Shown piece after piece: positions 23,601 through 34,662 of a stretch of DNA of 64,000 nucleotides. The position numbers and the translations under genes were made by a program. This DNA comes from Paulinella micropora (Eukaryota; Cercozoa; Imbricatea; Euglyphida; Paulinellidae): assembly GCA_019918135.1 (NCBI GenBank), contig WBZZ01006588.1, forward strand, positions 46,001-110,000, in the 5' to 3' direction. How positions within the stretch are numbered: position 1 is the first letter of the stretch; the number at the start of each line of letters is the position of its first letter. Under the pieces are notes generated by a model, which saw only the letters and a list, made by a program, of their open reading frames with translations, was not told the origin of the DNA and did not search any database.

Positions 23601-24298
23601 TTCTTCCTTCCCATACTAATATTGCCTGTTTCATCAACATTTATCGGAAATGTTTTATTTACCCAGTTTATTGAATTATATGTTAGATAACTATTCATCG
23701 CCACTGGTGCTGTAATGACTACATCTGAAAGTGTATCAATTGAACCAAGGGCTGTATTCTTCCATTTGCCTTCCACATCGTTGTAAGTTAAGTATTGCCC
23801 GCTTGCTTGTGCAAATATGTTTGTGTCTATCAAATTATATAAACTGGTTTGGTGCGGATTGGAAGTATTAGAGCGGTGTTGAGTTGAGGCTTTGACTTCG
23901 TCATTATCCCTTACTCGTTGCTCTGTGTAGTATAAACGGCTTCCTTCTTTGATATCCGTAGTTGATTTTAAAGCGAGACGTGTGTCAAAGCGGTTATCAG
24001 TCCAATAATAATTAAGCCCTTCTTTTAGGTCTGTTGTTGATTTTAAAGCGAGCCGTGTGTCAAAGCGGTTATCAGTCCAATAATAATTAAGTCCTTCTTT
24101 AATGTCCGCGGTGCTTTTGGTAGCCAGTCGTGTATCAAATCGGTCGTCAGTGTAATAAAGATTTATGGGTTCAGCATCTTCTGGCACTCTGTCTGTATTC
24201 AGACCGACTATGTTTGTGTTGGTTAAATCTAAGTTAAGTATGTTTAGACTATCAACAGCCAACTCATTAAGGCCAAGTAATGATTTATATTGGGACAT
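20649..24298 (-). pseudogene. Fibre with S74 chaperone, frameshifted (copy 3)
   Basis: Same gene and same missing A as copies 1 and 2; matches copy 2 at all fibre sites that distinguish copy 1. Confidence 0.8.
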
Positions 24299-24354
24299 TA
24301 TATTAATTAATTAATTATTTTAAAAATACTAAAATATATTAATCTTAGTATAAA
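24299..24354. promoter_or_regulatory. Bidirectional palindromic promoter (copy 3)
   Basis: Same ATACTAA...TTAGTAT palindrome as in copy 1. Confidence 0.6.
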
Positions 24355-24878
24355 ATGCCGTCTCCCGAAGCGAGCCGACAAAATTGGGAAAAGCAGTCGA
24401 TGGAATTAAACAAAAAGCAAAGCAGAGAAAAATGGAACATGCCAACAAGGTTTTGGACCAATACCGAAATGCGATTAAAAGCGAAGACGAAGATATGGAA
24501 CGAAAAATAGCGGAGATAGAAAATAAGAATGTTGCTAACGATATTGTTAATGAAAAAGATCAAGATGCCACACCCGAGCAGAGTGATAGCGAAGATGAGG
24601 TTGATTTTACTGACTTGATTGCGGAAAAGATGGCTAAGATGAAAAGCAAGAGAGCGAAGGTAGAGAGTAAGAGGGAAAAGAAGAAGAGTAAAAAGTCAGT
24701 GGTTGAACCAGAGGAGAGCGAAAGCAGTGAGAGTGAAAGTGAAGAAGAAGAGCCAAAACCAAAGAAGGGGAAAGGTAAAAAATCAAATAGTAAAGTTTTG
24801 GTCAATGTATATAATACAGAGAAACCAACACGGAGCGAAACTTCAAACGACTTAAGTAAGTGCTTCCTCAAATTCTAA
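24355..24878 (+). pseudogene. E/K-rich protein, element A, frameshifted (copy 3)
   Basis: Same as copy 1, including the A-run lesion. Confidence 0.6.
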
Positions 24879-24882
24879 AGAT

Positions 24883-25899
24883 ATGAGTGAGGAAAATCAA
24901 CTTGATAATAAACATATAATTATTAATACTCAGAATGCGGATGCCCCACTAGAAGAAGCACCAACTGGAGAAGAAATTCAAAGAACAAAAGAAGAAGAAG
25001 CACTTGAAATACATCATCAAAAAAAGAACCCGAAAATATGGAACACTATATCGGTTGACAAACCACTAGACTAAGTTTTCTTAGACTTGGCAGACATGAG
25101 TAAGATAAAAGATAAGAAAGGAAACAAATGCTATGCTTGGATGTTAGTTTGGATTGATTGTCATTCCCGATTTTTAATAATCATTCCATTAAAAAATAAA
25201 ACAGCAAAAGAAGTATATTATGCTTTGAAATCTATACCTTATAAACCTAAATCAATTACAACCAACAGCGGAGGAGAATATAAAGGTGCTACTCGTGATT
25301 ATTTTATTCAAAATAGTATTAAGCACGATGTGGTTGAAGTAGGGGACCATAGAGCACTCGCTGTGGTAGATAGAGTTATAAGGAGTATTAGAAGGTGGTT
25401 GGATTTATTATTTGAAACTAATAGAAATTTTGACTGGGTAAGTTATATTCAAGACTTGGTTAATGCTTATAATCACAAATTACATCGGGGAATTCAGGCT
25501 AGACCAGTGGACGTCTTTGCTAGAAGAGATAAAAATAAACAGAAAATCACTCGTGATAACCTTATTAATGAATTCAATATCGGAGATAGTGTTCGTAAGG
25601 AAAACAAAAGGCTAATGTTTGCGAAAGGAGGAAAGACTTTCAGTAAAATTATTTATAAAGTCAAAGGCCGTTCCGGATTTAAGTTAATATTAAATAACGA
25701 TGAACTCGTAAGTCCGAGGGATTTATTAAAAACAGATTTTACAAAGCCTATTGACGAAGAGAAAGACATAAAACAACAAACAAAAGAAATTATAAAGGAA
25801 AAGAAGACGAAAGAACTACTTAAAAGAGAAGAAACAGAACCAGAAAACATCAGAACAAGCAAAAGAGAGAGGAAGGCAAAAGTAATACTTGACCTTTGA
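24883..25899 (+). pseudogene. rve integrase, element A, inactivated (copy 3)
   Basis: Same TAA (25072-25074) and same replaced catalytic Asp. Three extra amino-acid changes relative to copies 1 and 2: Gly to Ser in QNGIKHD, Ser to Phe in KTSSK, Val to Ile in KPVDEE. Confidence 0.85.
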
Positions 25900-25916
25900 T
25901 TAGAATATTTTCTAAA

Positions 25917-25964
25917 CCTTTCGTCTCCTTTAAAAATGATAAAAGTTTGCAAAGAGACGAAAGG
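25917..25964. terminator. Perfect 11-bp hairpin between convergent genes (copy 3)
   Basis: CCTTTCGTCTC/GAGACGAAAGG, as in copy 1. Confidence 0.6.
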
Positions 25965-25982
25965 CTCAGAAATTAATAACCT

Positions 25983-26482
25983 TTAATCAAACAAGACCCT
26001 GTAGGCGGTCTTAATCGTAAGACAGAAGAAGTTGGCGATGGAATCGATGTTATCCCAAAGACGAAACAGTTTCAACGAACCATCCGTGAACTCAACTACA
26101 AATATTTCTGCTACTTGTCCCTTTCGCAATTCAGTCTTAAATCTATTCAATTTGACGACTGGCATTCCATCGTTCTCATGACTGAACAGTAAAGCAGTTC
26201 CATTCTTCTTGTCCAGCTGAACCCAATAATTAGTGCTACTTATTATTGGTTGATTCTTCCTATCGATGTTTGGAACTTTGGCAGGTGATACCTTATTACC
26301 ACCTAATTCACTCGGAATACCCCCCGCAACGATGCGTCCTATGCGTAAATCCCCCAAATTTTCTGCCAAAGTCTGTAAAAAATTATATGAGAAAACAAAA
26401 CGAACAAGGAACATACCTTGACTTCTGGGTCTTCTTGGCGTGGTTGCTCTGGTTCATTTGGGGCGGGAGGTTCGTCAGCCAT
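25983..26482 (-). CDS. PP protein, element A, spliced (copy 3)
   Basis: Exons 26482-26417 and 26372-25983 around the same 44-nt intron. Protein unchanged. Confidence 0.65.
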
Positions 26483-26760
26483 CTGTGCACACACAAAAAC
26501 AGCAAGGGTTTGGACTTCTTGAATTTGTCACTTTGGGAATTCTGAAACATACCAAGAATGAAAAAAGAAACAGACAAAAACACGTGATAGAATTTCAGGA
26601 ATTTCTGCTGACAATTTGAAATGCAGATAAAAAGGAAAAGCGAAAATTTTTTCACACCGCACACCTAGAGGCTCAGGTCAATTACACACCTTCTAAATTC
26701 TGGAGTTGGACAACTTTTGCTTTTTCAGAATAGTCTTCATCAGACAAAGTGCGAACAAGA

Positions 26761-27233
26761 ATGAGTGATGATGATGGTAGCGATGTAGAGTATGTTGAAA
26801 GAGAAACCACCAATAAGTGGTTAGAGAAATTAAGAGATAAAACATACACACAGATAATGAAATATAAGACAAATAGCGAAGTAAACTTGACATTATACAG
26901 AGTAGAAAGGAGCAAAAACGACAAGAGTTATTGGAATTGGAGAAACAAGAAAAAGCAGAACAAAATAAATTTTTCGCTATTGAAGAATTGCTAAATCAGA
27001 AAAAAGAAGAAGCAGAACGAAAAGAAAAAATAGATTTGGTAAAGAGAGAAGAAAGGAGAAAAGAACTGAACAAGAAAAAACAATTACGATTATTTGAGAA
27101 TTGGCTAAGTGCCGAAAATCAACCAATGGGAGTTGATGATGAGATTAGAGCAAGAAAAATGATTGAAGGAGGAAAAACAACATATAATGTAATTGAAAAA
27201 TATGAGAGATACAAAAGACAGAGAATTAATTGA
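26761..27233 (+). pseudogene. CC coiled-coil protein, element A, frameshifted (copy 3)
   Basis: Same lesion; two amino-acid differences from copies 1 and 2 (Asn to Lys in EQNNFF, Glu to Lys in EEYERY). Confidence 0.55.
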
Positions 27234-27625
27234 AAAAGTAGTTTTCACTACTAACTCCTTTAGCACATAGGAGCATAAACTAGTGTGTTTTCAATTTTAA
27301 AAAAATTGGGCGAAAGCCCTCTTCATTTCAAATGAATTTTGTCCCTTTGGGACAAATGTCAATAGCTTGCTATTGACTAATTTTATCTACCATACTTGTT
27401 TGTGTGTGGTAGGTGGTTGAGTTGAAGTTGGAAGAGTAAGACGAACGAGGTCAATCGACTAAATTTAATGATACATATATTTTTCTTGTAGTGTGCTGTA
27501 TAAGGCTCTTTGGTTGTTTTTGTTGTTTTGTATTTATTTTACGGGAAATCCATAGGAGAGGGTGCGACAACCTAGACGAAGTCGTGAATTTTGCAAAAAA
27601 TTCATGACGAGTTCTAGGTTATCAT
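27227..27625. repeat. Hairpin cluster at right end of element A (copy 3)
   Basis: Same series of inverted repeats as at 10155-10553. Confidence 0.8.
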
Positions 27626-27629
27626 CTAC

Positions 27630-27829
27630 TGAAGAAGGCGAAGAAAGCGGTAAAAAAGAAAGTGGAAGAAGAGAGCGAGAGTGAGAGCGAGGAAAGCGAG
27701 GAAGAAGAAGAGCCCAAGCCTAAGAAAGGAGGGAAGAAGACTAGCAGTGTTAGTGTCAATGTTTATAACAAACAACCTGAGAAACCAAAAAAAGAAAACA
27801 ATGATACATCTAAATTTTTCTTAAATTCT
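27630..27829 (+). pseudogene. E/K-rich protein, element B, 5'-truncated (copy 3)
   Basis: Same fragment with a 3-bp (one Glu) deletion near 27700 and Arg to Ser (TSRVSV to TSSVSV) and Gln to Lys changes. It is the direct left neighbour of the intact right arm of B. Confidence 0.65.
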
Positions 27830-27935
27830 AATATATATAACTTTATGCAAGACTTATTATTTACTCTTTTATATATCGTGATAAACTACCTTTCTATTTT
27901 AGCCGCATACAGCTATCGCTGTAGGCGATATAGCA

Positions 27936-28943
27936 ATGGACCACAAACATAGTAATCCGCAAAATACTGAAACCGGAGGTGCGGAGGCGGAGTCACCGCT
28001 AAATGAAGAACTTGAAAAACAGAAAATTGAAGAGGCTTCTGAAATACATCATCAATCCAAAGCACCTAAAAAATGGAATACTATACTAGCTCCTGAGCCT
28101 GAACCATTAAGCCAAGTGTTCATTGACTTAATGGATATGTCTAAAATAGCTACTAAGAAAGGAAACAAAAACTACAACTTTGGTTTAGTAATGATTGATG
28201 TTTATTCTCGTCGTGGTTGGATTGAACCAATCAAAAATAAAACAACAGGCAAAGTATTAGAAGGATTAAAGAAAATGCCTAAACCTAAAAGGATTACGTC
28301 CGACAACGGCAGTGAATATAAAGGGCAAGTCTCTGAATACTTTAAAGAGAACGGGATTCAACACACAACTAACGAAGTTGGCGACCACCGAACTATGGGT
28401 ATTGTAGATAGATTTATTAGAACAATAAGGAATGAATTAAATTTTATGTGGGAAGTTAATGACGATTTTGTTTGGGTTCCTTACCTTAATGAAATTGTGG
28501 AAAATTATAACAATACATATCATAATACAATTAAGGCTACACCTATGGAAGTTTATTATGGTAAAAAGAAAAATGATCAGGAAATATATAGAGCCGGTCT
28601 TATTAATAAATTTCCTAAGGGCTCAACCGTTAGAAAAGAACTAGAAAGAACTGTTTTTTCTAAGGGTGATGTTCAATACTCAAAGAAAGTATATACAGTA
28701 AAAGGCCGGAAAGGCTTTAAGTTAATACTCGGTGAAAACAAACTAGTCAGTCCTCAACAATTATTAAAGTCCAAAATGAACGAACAAGAACCGGAAGAAG
28801 TTAAACCTCAACTAGCTGATAAAGTCAAGGAAGCAACTAAACAAAAAAAGACCTGCCACTTATTAAAGTCATTAGACATAAAGCCGGAAAATATCAGTAG
28901 TAGTGCCCGGATTAAAAAGAAAAAAGAAATAATGGATTTGTAA
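27936..28943 (+). CDS. rve-family integrase, element B, intact
   Basis: 335 residues, uninterrupted. The N-terminal region has EIHHQSKAPKKWNT and SQVFIDLMDMSK with the first catalytic Asp. The core has IDVYSRRGW, SDNGSEYKG with the second Asp, and GIVDRFIRTIR. In this last motif the residue that should be the catalytic Glu is Asp, 35 positions after the second Asp. The C-terminal part has FPKGSTVRKELE, VKGRKGFKLIL, VSPQQLLKS and a basic tail. Polinton and virophage integrases of this family insert the element into host DNA. It is the only uninterrupted integrase here; start chosen at MDHKHS, as in D. Confidence 0.9.
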   Translation: MDHKHSNPQNTETGGAEAESPLNEELEKQKIEEASEIHHQSKAPKKWNTILAPEPEPLSQVFIDLMDMSKIATKKGNKNYNFGLVMIDVYSRRGWIEPIKNKTTGKVLEGLKKMPKPKRITSDNGSEYKGQVSEYFKENGIQHTTNEVGDHRTMGIVDRFIRTIRNELNFMWEVNDDFVWVPYLNEIVENYNNTYHNTIKATPMEVYYGKKKNDQEIYRAGLINKFPKGSTVRKELERTVFSKGDVQYSKKVYTVKGRKGFKLILGENKLVSPQQLLKSKMNEQEPEEVKPQLADKVKEATKQKKTCHLLKSLDIKPENISSSARIKKKKEIMDL

Positions 28944-28965
28944 GTATTGAAAGATTTTTATTTTT

Positions 28966-29559
28966 TCAGTTGTTGCCACGAGAAGCTTTGTTGAGATAAA
29001 TCTTGGAGCGGATAATTCTGGTTATGCTTCCAAAATCAGAAGCAACCTTCTCAATGTTGCTCAACTTTGGAGAGAAAAACAAAGGAGCATCTTTGTTGAA
29101 AGCTACCCATACGTCTGCCCCAACAGTCAGAGATTTAACAGCAGATTGCGAGCCTTTTGCTTCAATCGGTGAGAATGCATCAGTAGCATCTTTTGACTTG
29201 TAAATGAAAACATCGTTGTCTTTCTGCTCAACAAAGAACCCGACCATTCTCGTTGGGGTAAATTTTGTCTGACCCTCTTTCTTGTCAGAAAGGCTAAGCA
29301 ATTTGAACCCATCATCCATAGATTTCTAAAAAACACAAACATCAATGTGAGCAACAAAAAAGAAAAGATATTACATCTACCGATTGCGAAGCTACGCTTG
29401 CAAAAGCGTATGTAGGCGGTATTACCTGAGGAGTTGCTGGTGCTGGTGCAGGTGCAACAGGCTCCTACAATACATATTCAATCAATAAGAACAACAAAGA
29501 AAAGAGATAATTACCTGCGGAGCTGGTGCTGTTTCGTCCGCTTTCTTCTTGGGAGGCAT
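28966..29559 (-). CDS. PP protein, element B, three exons
   Basis: Exon 1 29559-29515 (MPPKKKADETAPAPQ). Intron 1 29514-29465 (50 nt, GTAATT...TTGTAG). Exon 2 29464-29426 (EPVAPAPAPATPQ). Intron 2 29425-29326 (100 nt, GTAATA...TTTTAG). Exon 3 29325-28966. Total 147 residues, frame kept throughout. The domain carries KFTPTRMVGFFVEQKDN, VGADVWVAFNKD and LSNIEKV. It is closely related to D's PP protein (58508-59103), which has introns at the same two places. Intron 2 contains a TACGCTT..AAGCGTA hairpin. Function unknown. Confidence 0.7.
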
Positions 29560-29645
29560 CACCTACATAAACACACAGAGGGACAATATGTGTTTATGTA
29601 GGGGTAGTTTAATGTCGTGCCCAGGACTTTACATAGTCAGCTATT

Positions 29646-30120
29646 TTACCCCTCAACCCTATTTCTATATTTATTATATTTATCCAAAACCATATCAAAG
29701 CTATCTCCATTACATATTAACTTCCTCGCCTGCTCCTCCTCTCTCAAACTCAATGGTTGCTTCCTAGCTAGCAACCAGCTATCTAACAACCTCTCCTCTT
29801 TCTTTCTTCTTTCTTCTTCTCTCTTTCTCTTTCTTTTCATTTTATCATTATTTTTCTTTTTTTTGCTTCTCTTCTTCTATCTCTGCTAATCTTTCGTCTA
29901 TCGCATCCTCTCTCTCTTCAAGCTCTTCTCTCTTTTTTGTCATCTCTTTTATTTTTTCATTTATCAACTCTATTTGATTGCTTACTGTAATTTTATGTCT
30001 ATTTACTATGCTTTCTTGTTTATCAATATAATATTCTATCCAGTCATTACTGTCTCGCCTTATACTCTCATTATCAGAATTATCAGAAAAACTATCAAGG
30101 TTATCAAAGTTATTGACCAT
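29646..30120 (-). pseudogene. CC coiled-coil protein, element B, frameshifted
   Basis: Starts MVNNFDNLDSFSDNSDNES at 30120, with DSNDWIEYYIDKQES as in C. A coiled coil (EELEEREDAIDERLAEIEEE) follows. The frame is lost in an eight-A run at about 29850 and resumes as RKREEERRKKEERLLDSW LLARKQPLSL. It ends at 29646 in YNKYRNRVEG. Reads as one gene with one A-run indel. Function unknown. Confidence 0.55.
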
Positions 30121-30330
30121 ACGGTCTATGCCTGTAGGGTATATATCACTTTTATATATTTTTGCAAGGGGTAATTTGGCATTCTTTTCGCTTTGTCAAA
30201 AACGCGATTTTCAGCAAAGGAGAAAATCTGTTGGTCTATTTTGCAGTTTTCGTGCAAAAAATTACCAGTCATCAAAATTTTGTTCATGGGCTCATTTCCT
30301 TTTTATTTATACGTCGCCATTTTGTTTTTT

Positions 30331-30574
30331 ATCTAACAGAAACTTCAACAAAAAAAGTCAAGAAAAATCGCAAAACCCGTTATATTTCTTTTTTCGCAAA
30401 TTAACAGCTGTGACTGTGTACAATGTTAAAAAAGGCTAAGTGTATCATTTTATTTAACCGTTTCCACTTTTTCCGTCCGTTGCCATTTTGTCCCGTGCGG
30501 GCCGAACGGGGTGTGTCTCTGGTGGCGGGGGGTGTGTATTGAAAAAGTGTGCCGAAGTAGCACCCTATACTACT
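30331..30574. repeat. Right terminal repeat of element B
   Basis: About 244 bp matching 59846-60089 at the right end of D, including TTTATTTT-flanked CAGCTGTGACTGTGT, CCATTTTGTCCC, a G-rich block and the end GAAAAAGTGT...TATACTACT. The similarity stops sharply at TACTACT, taken as the element end (5'-AGTAGTATA on the other strand). Immediately right of it is the interior of C's polymerase gene. Confidence 0.75.
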
Positions 30575-32441
30575 AGCGGGCTATACTATTTCGGATATCT
30601 CCTTTAAATATGTAGCAGGCGATGAATGTATTCCTAAATTACTTGATATAATTTTTGAATATGCGGATGATTTATCAAAAAGGAAACCAAAAGCAAAATT
30701 ATATGTTAATGCTTTTAACGGGAGTAAGTTTGACCACTGCTACTTACAAAAAGAATTTATCAAAAGAAGAATAAAAAATGCAATCCTTATGAATAATGGT
30801 GCTATTATCTCACTAGAATATAAAAATATAAAATTCTGGGATTTATGTAAGCACACTGAGGGAAGTCTAAAAAAGATCATTGAAACACTGGGATGTAATG
30901 TGTTAAAAGGAGACTTTGACCACGACAATGCGAAACGATGGGAAGAGATGGACGACAAAACAAACAACGAATGTTTAACATACTTACAAAAAGATGTTAT
31001 GGGACTAAAGGAACTACACGACACACTAAACAATCAAATATATAAAGAACATAAAACTAAATTAACTGCTTATACATCTACTTCGTCTCTTACTTGGAAT
31101 TTATGGAAAAAGAAGATAGATGGTAAATATATTATTCAACTACCAAATTTAAAACAAGAAAAAGATTTTAGAAGGGCTGTATATGGTGCTAGAACTTATC
31201 CAAGCAAAAAACGATTTATTTCAGAGCAATATCAAAAATACGTAAATGGTGAAATTGGGTTTGATGAGATTGTAGATTATCTTATTGATGCGGATGTTGT
31301 AAGTCTTTATCCAACTGCAATGCTTGAATTATTTATGACTGGTGAAATAAAGGAATGTGAAGGAGAAATGAAAGGCAAACTCGGAATATATAATGTTGAT
31401 TATGTATCTCCAAAAAAATATATTACATCCGCGGGTTCTGTATAGAGATAGTAAGGGGTGTTTGAATTGGGAGTTAAGAGATATGAAAGACCAATGGCTA
31501 ACTTCTGTAGATATTGAAGATATGATTGAACTTGGATACCAAGTCAAAATCAATCGGGGCTATTATACAGAAGGAGCCGAACCAGTATTCAAAGATTACA
31601 TATTAGAGTTATTTAAGAAAAAACAAAATTCAAAGAAAGACACACCTCAGTACTTATTAGCAAAGTTATTTATGAATGCTTTATACGGAAAGACAATTCA
31701 AAGACCGATTAATTCTGTAAGTAAATACTTATCAAAAAATCATGAGTATTGGAAATTCTGGGCTAAACACGTAATAACTGATATTGAAAAGTTTGAAGAG
31801 GCTAATGGTGAATTATGGTTAATCAGTGGTATTCCAAGAGATGAGCAAGAAAAAGAAGAAAGAATTACAAAACCTACTTAATACGGGGCATTTATCCTAG
31901 CATACAGCAGACGAATTATGTATAAGTATATGACTGAAGCCAACCCAGCCAACGACCCAGACAGAGATTATTATTATACAGATACAGACAGCATTCAAAG
32001 CCATGTAAGAAATATTGAACAGATAAAGAGATTTAGAGATAAAGCAATCGGCGGAATGGATGACGACCTTGGAACAGATTGAAAAATAATAAGGGGATTA
32101 TGGGTAGCACCAAAATTGTATATGTTGGAGTATGTAAAGAAAGGCGAAGAAAAAGGTAAAACTCATTTCCACTTTAGATGTAAAGGTTTGGACTTGAAAA
32201 AAATTAAATCCAACCGCTTATGAATTAATGCATAAGGGCGAAAGTTTAACTAATACCAGAGACTTTATAATGAAGAAAATACATACTAGCAGAAACAGCA
32301 AACAACAACACATTGAACATTTTAGCATACAATATCAAAAGAATGTTGTAAAAGTAGTTAATAAAACAAGATGGTGCGGTCGTGAGTTTATCAACGAAAA
32401 TGATAGTATTCCACACGGCTTCTCACCCGCTCTTAAAATGT
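30575..32441 (+). pseudogene. Family-B DNA polymerase (PLV type), element C, truncated and broken
   Basis: Frame open from the element joint. Exo II is NAFNGSKFDHCYL, Exo III CLTYLQKDVMGL, Pol motif A DADVVSLYPTAM, motif B KLFMNALYGK and motif C YYYTDTDS, so this is a protein-primed type replicative polymerase. The 5' end with the Exo I Asp/Glu and any terminal-protein domain is missing. Breaks: a +1 in a seven-A run near 31425, TAA at about 31879-31881 where Gln is expected before YGAFILAYSRR, TGA near 32080 (Gly expected), and another A-run shift near 32205. It ends WCGREF..PHGFSPALKM. Non-functional. Confidence 0.9.
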
Positions 32442-32498
32442 AATAAAATACTAAATAATTTTTTCTATTTTTTTTTATAACTCATACTATATAGACCA

Positions 32499-32820
32499 AT
32501 GACCACCCTCACCAGACTATCTGAAAAAATTGGACGACTTTCAGTTGAGAAGAATAAAGAATTCTTTTCAGTAAGAGATGTCCAACAGATGATTGATGAA
32601 GAAATTAAGGCAATTGAAAAAAGTAGAGAAGGAAAGCTGACCGATGTTTTTCCGTTTGGCAAATACAAAGGAAAAAAATTCAAGATGTTGCTACCATTGA
32701 CAAACCATATCTTGAATGGGTTATGAAACAGCCGTGGTTTGATAAATTTACAGACATTAAAAGTGAAGTAAAAATATTTACAATAAAAATTAATATTTAC
32801 TTTATATATATCAATGAGTG
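32499..32820 (+). pseudogene. Small protein with FGKYKGKK / ExoX-C-like motif, frameshifted (1)
   Basis: Starts MTTLTRLSEKIGRLSVE. The conserved end is FPFGKYKGKK, then (after one A is lost in the A-run at about 32675) QDVATIDKPYLEWVMKQPWF. The FGKYKG...DVA..D..YLEW pattern is that of the short exonuclease-X C-terminal-like domain found in many large DNA viruses and PLVs. It lies directly after PolB and overlaps the next start. Confidence 0.55.
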
Positions 32821-33320
32821 AACTCAACACCAAGCAAGACTACCTAAATGAAATTGACAAATGGAACCTTGACATTGAGATTAAGAAACCTTCAATTAAA
32901 TAGACTAAACCTGACATTGTTTCTTTCTATGAACAATATAAACCCCGCGACGACAATGTGAAAGTAGTTATTCCATTGGAGGCTACACTAGCAAAAATTA
33001 TAATGGAGGAACCAAGCACACCTTTTAAGGCAACTGATTTAAAAGAGACTAGTATCACTGAAATCAAGGCTAATGTTGGTGAAGAGATAGCGAATGCTAC
33101 ATGTACAAAAGAAGGATGTATATTAAAGAAAGAATACCAGCAAAATGACTCCGTAGTTGAAGATGCGACCTTCGGTCAGGAAACCGATATTTTTCTTCAA
33201 TATGGAAAGTATAAAAAAATGAAAATTGAAGATGTTGCTAAGATTGATAAACCATACCTTGAATATTTAATTCAACAACCTTATTTTAATAATAAAGATA
33301 CGGTAAAAAAATATCTCTAA
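32814..33320 (+). pseudogene. Small protein with ExoX-C-like motif (2), one stop codon
   Basis: Starts MSELNTKQDYLNEIDKW. An in-frame TAG follows KKPSIK (about 32901-32903). The frame then continues through TKPDIVSFYEQY to a C-terminal YGKYKKMKIEDVAKIDKPYLEYLIQQPYF. That is the same short domain as in the preceding gene, so the two are probably ancient tandem duplicates. 169 codons. Probably a replication accessory protein; inference only. Confidence 0.55.
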
Positions 33321-33355
33321 TATCACATCGCTTTCCATTAAATTTTTTTTTTGCT

Positions 33356-34600
33356 TTATTGGTCTTCTATGAAGTTAGCGATAACATTAACATTTGAACC
33401 ATTATTGGCAGTTCCAACGGATTTCTGTGTAAAAGTCAATACATCACTAGGAGACAGATATACATCATAATTTCTAAGATTTATTTGTTGAGTTGATTGA
33501 GAATTTACGTAAAGTTTAAAAATTGTTGTTCCGTTTGCGATTGCACTCGCCTTTATGTCAGTATCTACAATTGAATACTTAGAATCAACATCTGCAAAAC
33601 CCGCTCCAGTTGATGTTCCATTTAATACCATTCTTACTACACACGACTTACTATCTTCATTTGTAATACTTATCAAAGTAGGATAAACATTTGAATAATT
33701 TGTTAAATTAGCACCACCCGCATCAAATGTTGCTTTATTCCTGATATTAATAATAGGACTTTCAGTGGTGTTTGATGCTTTACTTCCTTCCACTTCGTTT
33801 GTTATACTTGTGTTTATCGTATTCGTTTCCTCAATGAATAAACTGGCACTCGCTGTTTTGAAAGTTTGTATTCCACTCGATACATCATTTCTCATTACTG
33901 CTGTATAAGGTAATATTGTATTTCGCAGGCTTACCCCAGTATTAGCATTCGCATAGTCAATCATATGAACTAATTGAAATAACCCTGTTATGGGATTTTC
34001 AATATAAAACTTAATAGCACCAAACCCAAGATACTGAAATTGAATTTGAAATACATTTCATTTGCTCCAGTCTAAGTCAGGCATAGCCGAAGCTCCATCG
34101 CACGGGTCGTCCCAGTCTACCTGGTCAATATAAACTGCGGCACCTCCTTTACAATGTGCAATACTTATTCCTGCTTGATTTTTGTAAAAATAAAATCCAT
34201 CAACGAGATCATTTCCTATTCCAATATATGAATAGTAATCTTTTGTATCATCCATTGTCCATAGAGCAGTAAAGCGGGCTAGGACACACATTCCAGTTCT
34301 ATATTTTATTCTCCTTTTACTTACCAGTCTAGCATCTGCCGTAGCATCAGCAGTTGTTTTCAATTCAGCCATATTATTCAAAAATGACACAGACGATTTT
34401 GTTTCTGTTTTTGTCCATATCCTACTATTAATGGTATATGGAAAGATTTCTTGTAAAACTGGTGTTAATTGACCTACTACTGCTTCGCCAAAAGCGGTCT
34501 TTGAATTATTTGTTTCAATATCACCATCATATCCGACCCTGACATTTATAAATTCTCCGTCAGGATTTTCTGCGATTAAGTTTCTCTGGTGAGTTTTCAT
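33356..34600 (-). pseudogene. Probable virion structural protein, element C, one TGA
   Basis: One frame from MKTHQRNLIAENPDGE at 34600 to 33356, broken only by TGA at 34058-34060 where Trp (TGG) is likely. Around the stop the frame reads LDWSK, then NVFQIQFQYLGFGAIKFYIE, then FQLVHMIDYANANTG. This type of Q-(Y/W)-LG-G-I-F segment followed by VH..YANAN is seen in phage and PLV surface or minor structural proteins. The rest is rich in Thr, Asn, Ser and Val, like beta-structured virion proteins. About 414 residues. Located next to the capsid genes on the same strand. Exact role unknown. Confidence 0.5.
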
Positions 34601-34662
34601 TGTTTGTTTGTATATAAATAAAAAAATAAATCTAAATTTTTTAAATTTTTTGTTTCGGCAGT

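Larger units (their letters stand above)
2727..28315. repeat. Three head-to-tail copies of an 8,536-bp viral unit
   Basis: Copy 1 is 2727-11243, copy 2 is 11244-19779 and copy 3 starts at 19780; every feature recurs at +8536. The joint has GACAACGGCAG of integrase B running straight into the GIY-YIG gene of element A. Copy 1 lacks the first 19 bases of the unit. Copy 3 runs past the joint into the rest of element B and contains a 3-bp deletion near 27700. Copies differ by only a few tens of substitutions. Copy 2 matches copy 3 in the left part and copy 1 in the right part. Confidence 0.95.
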
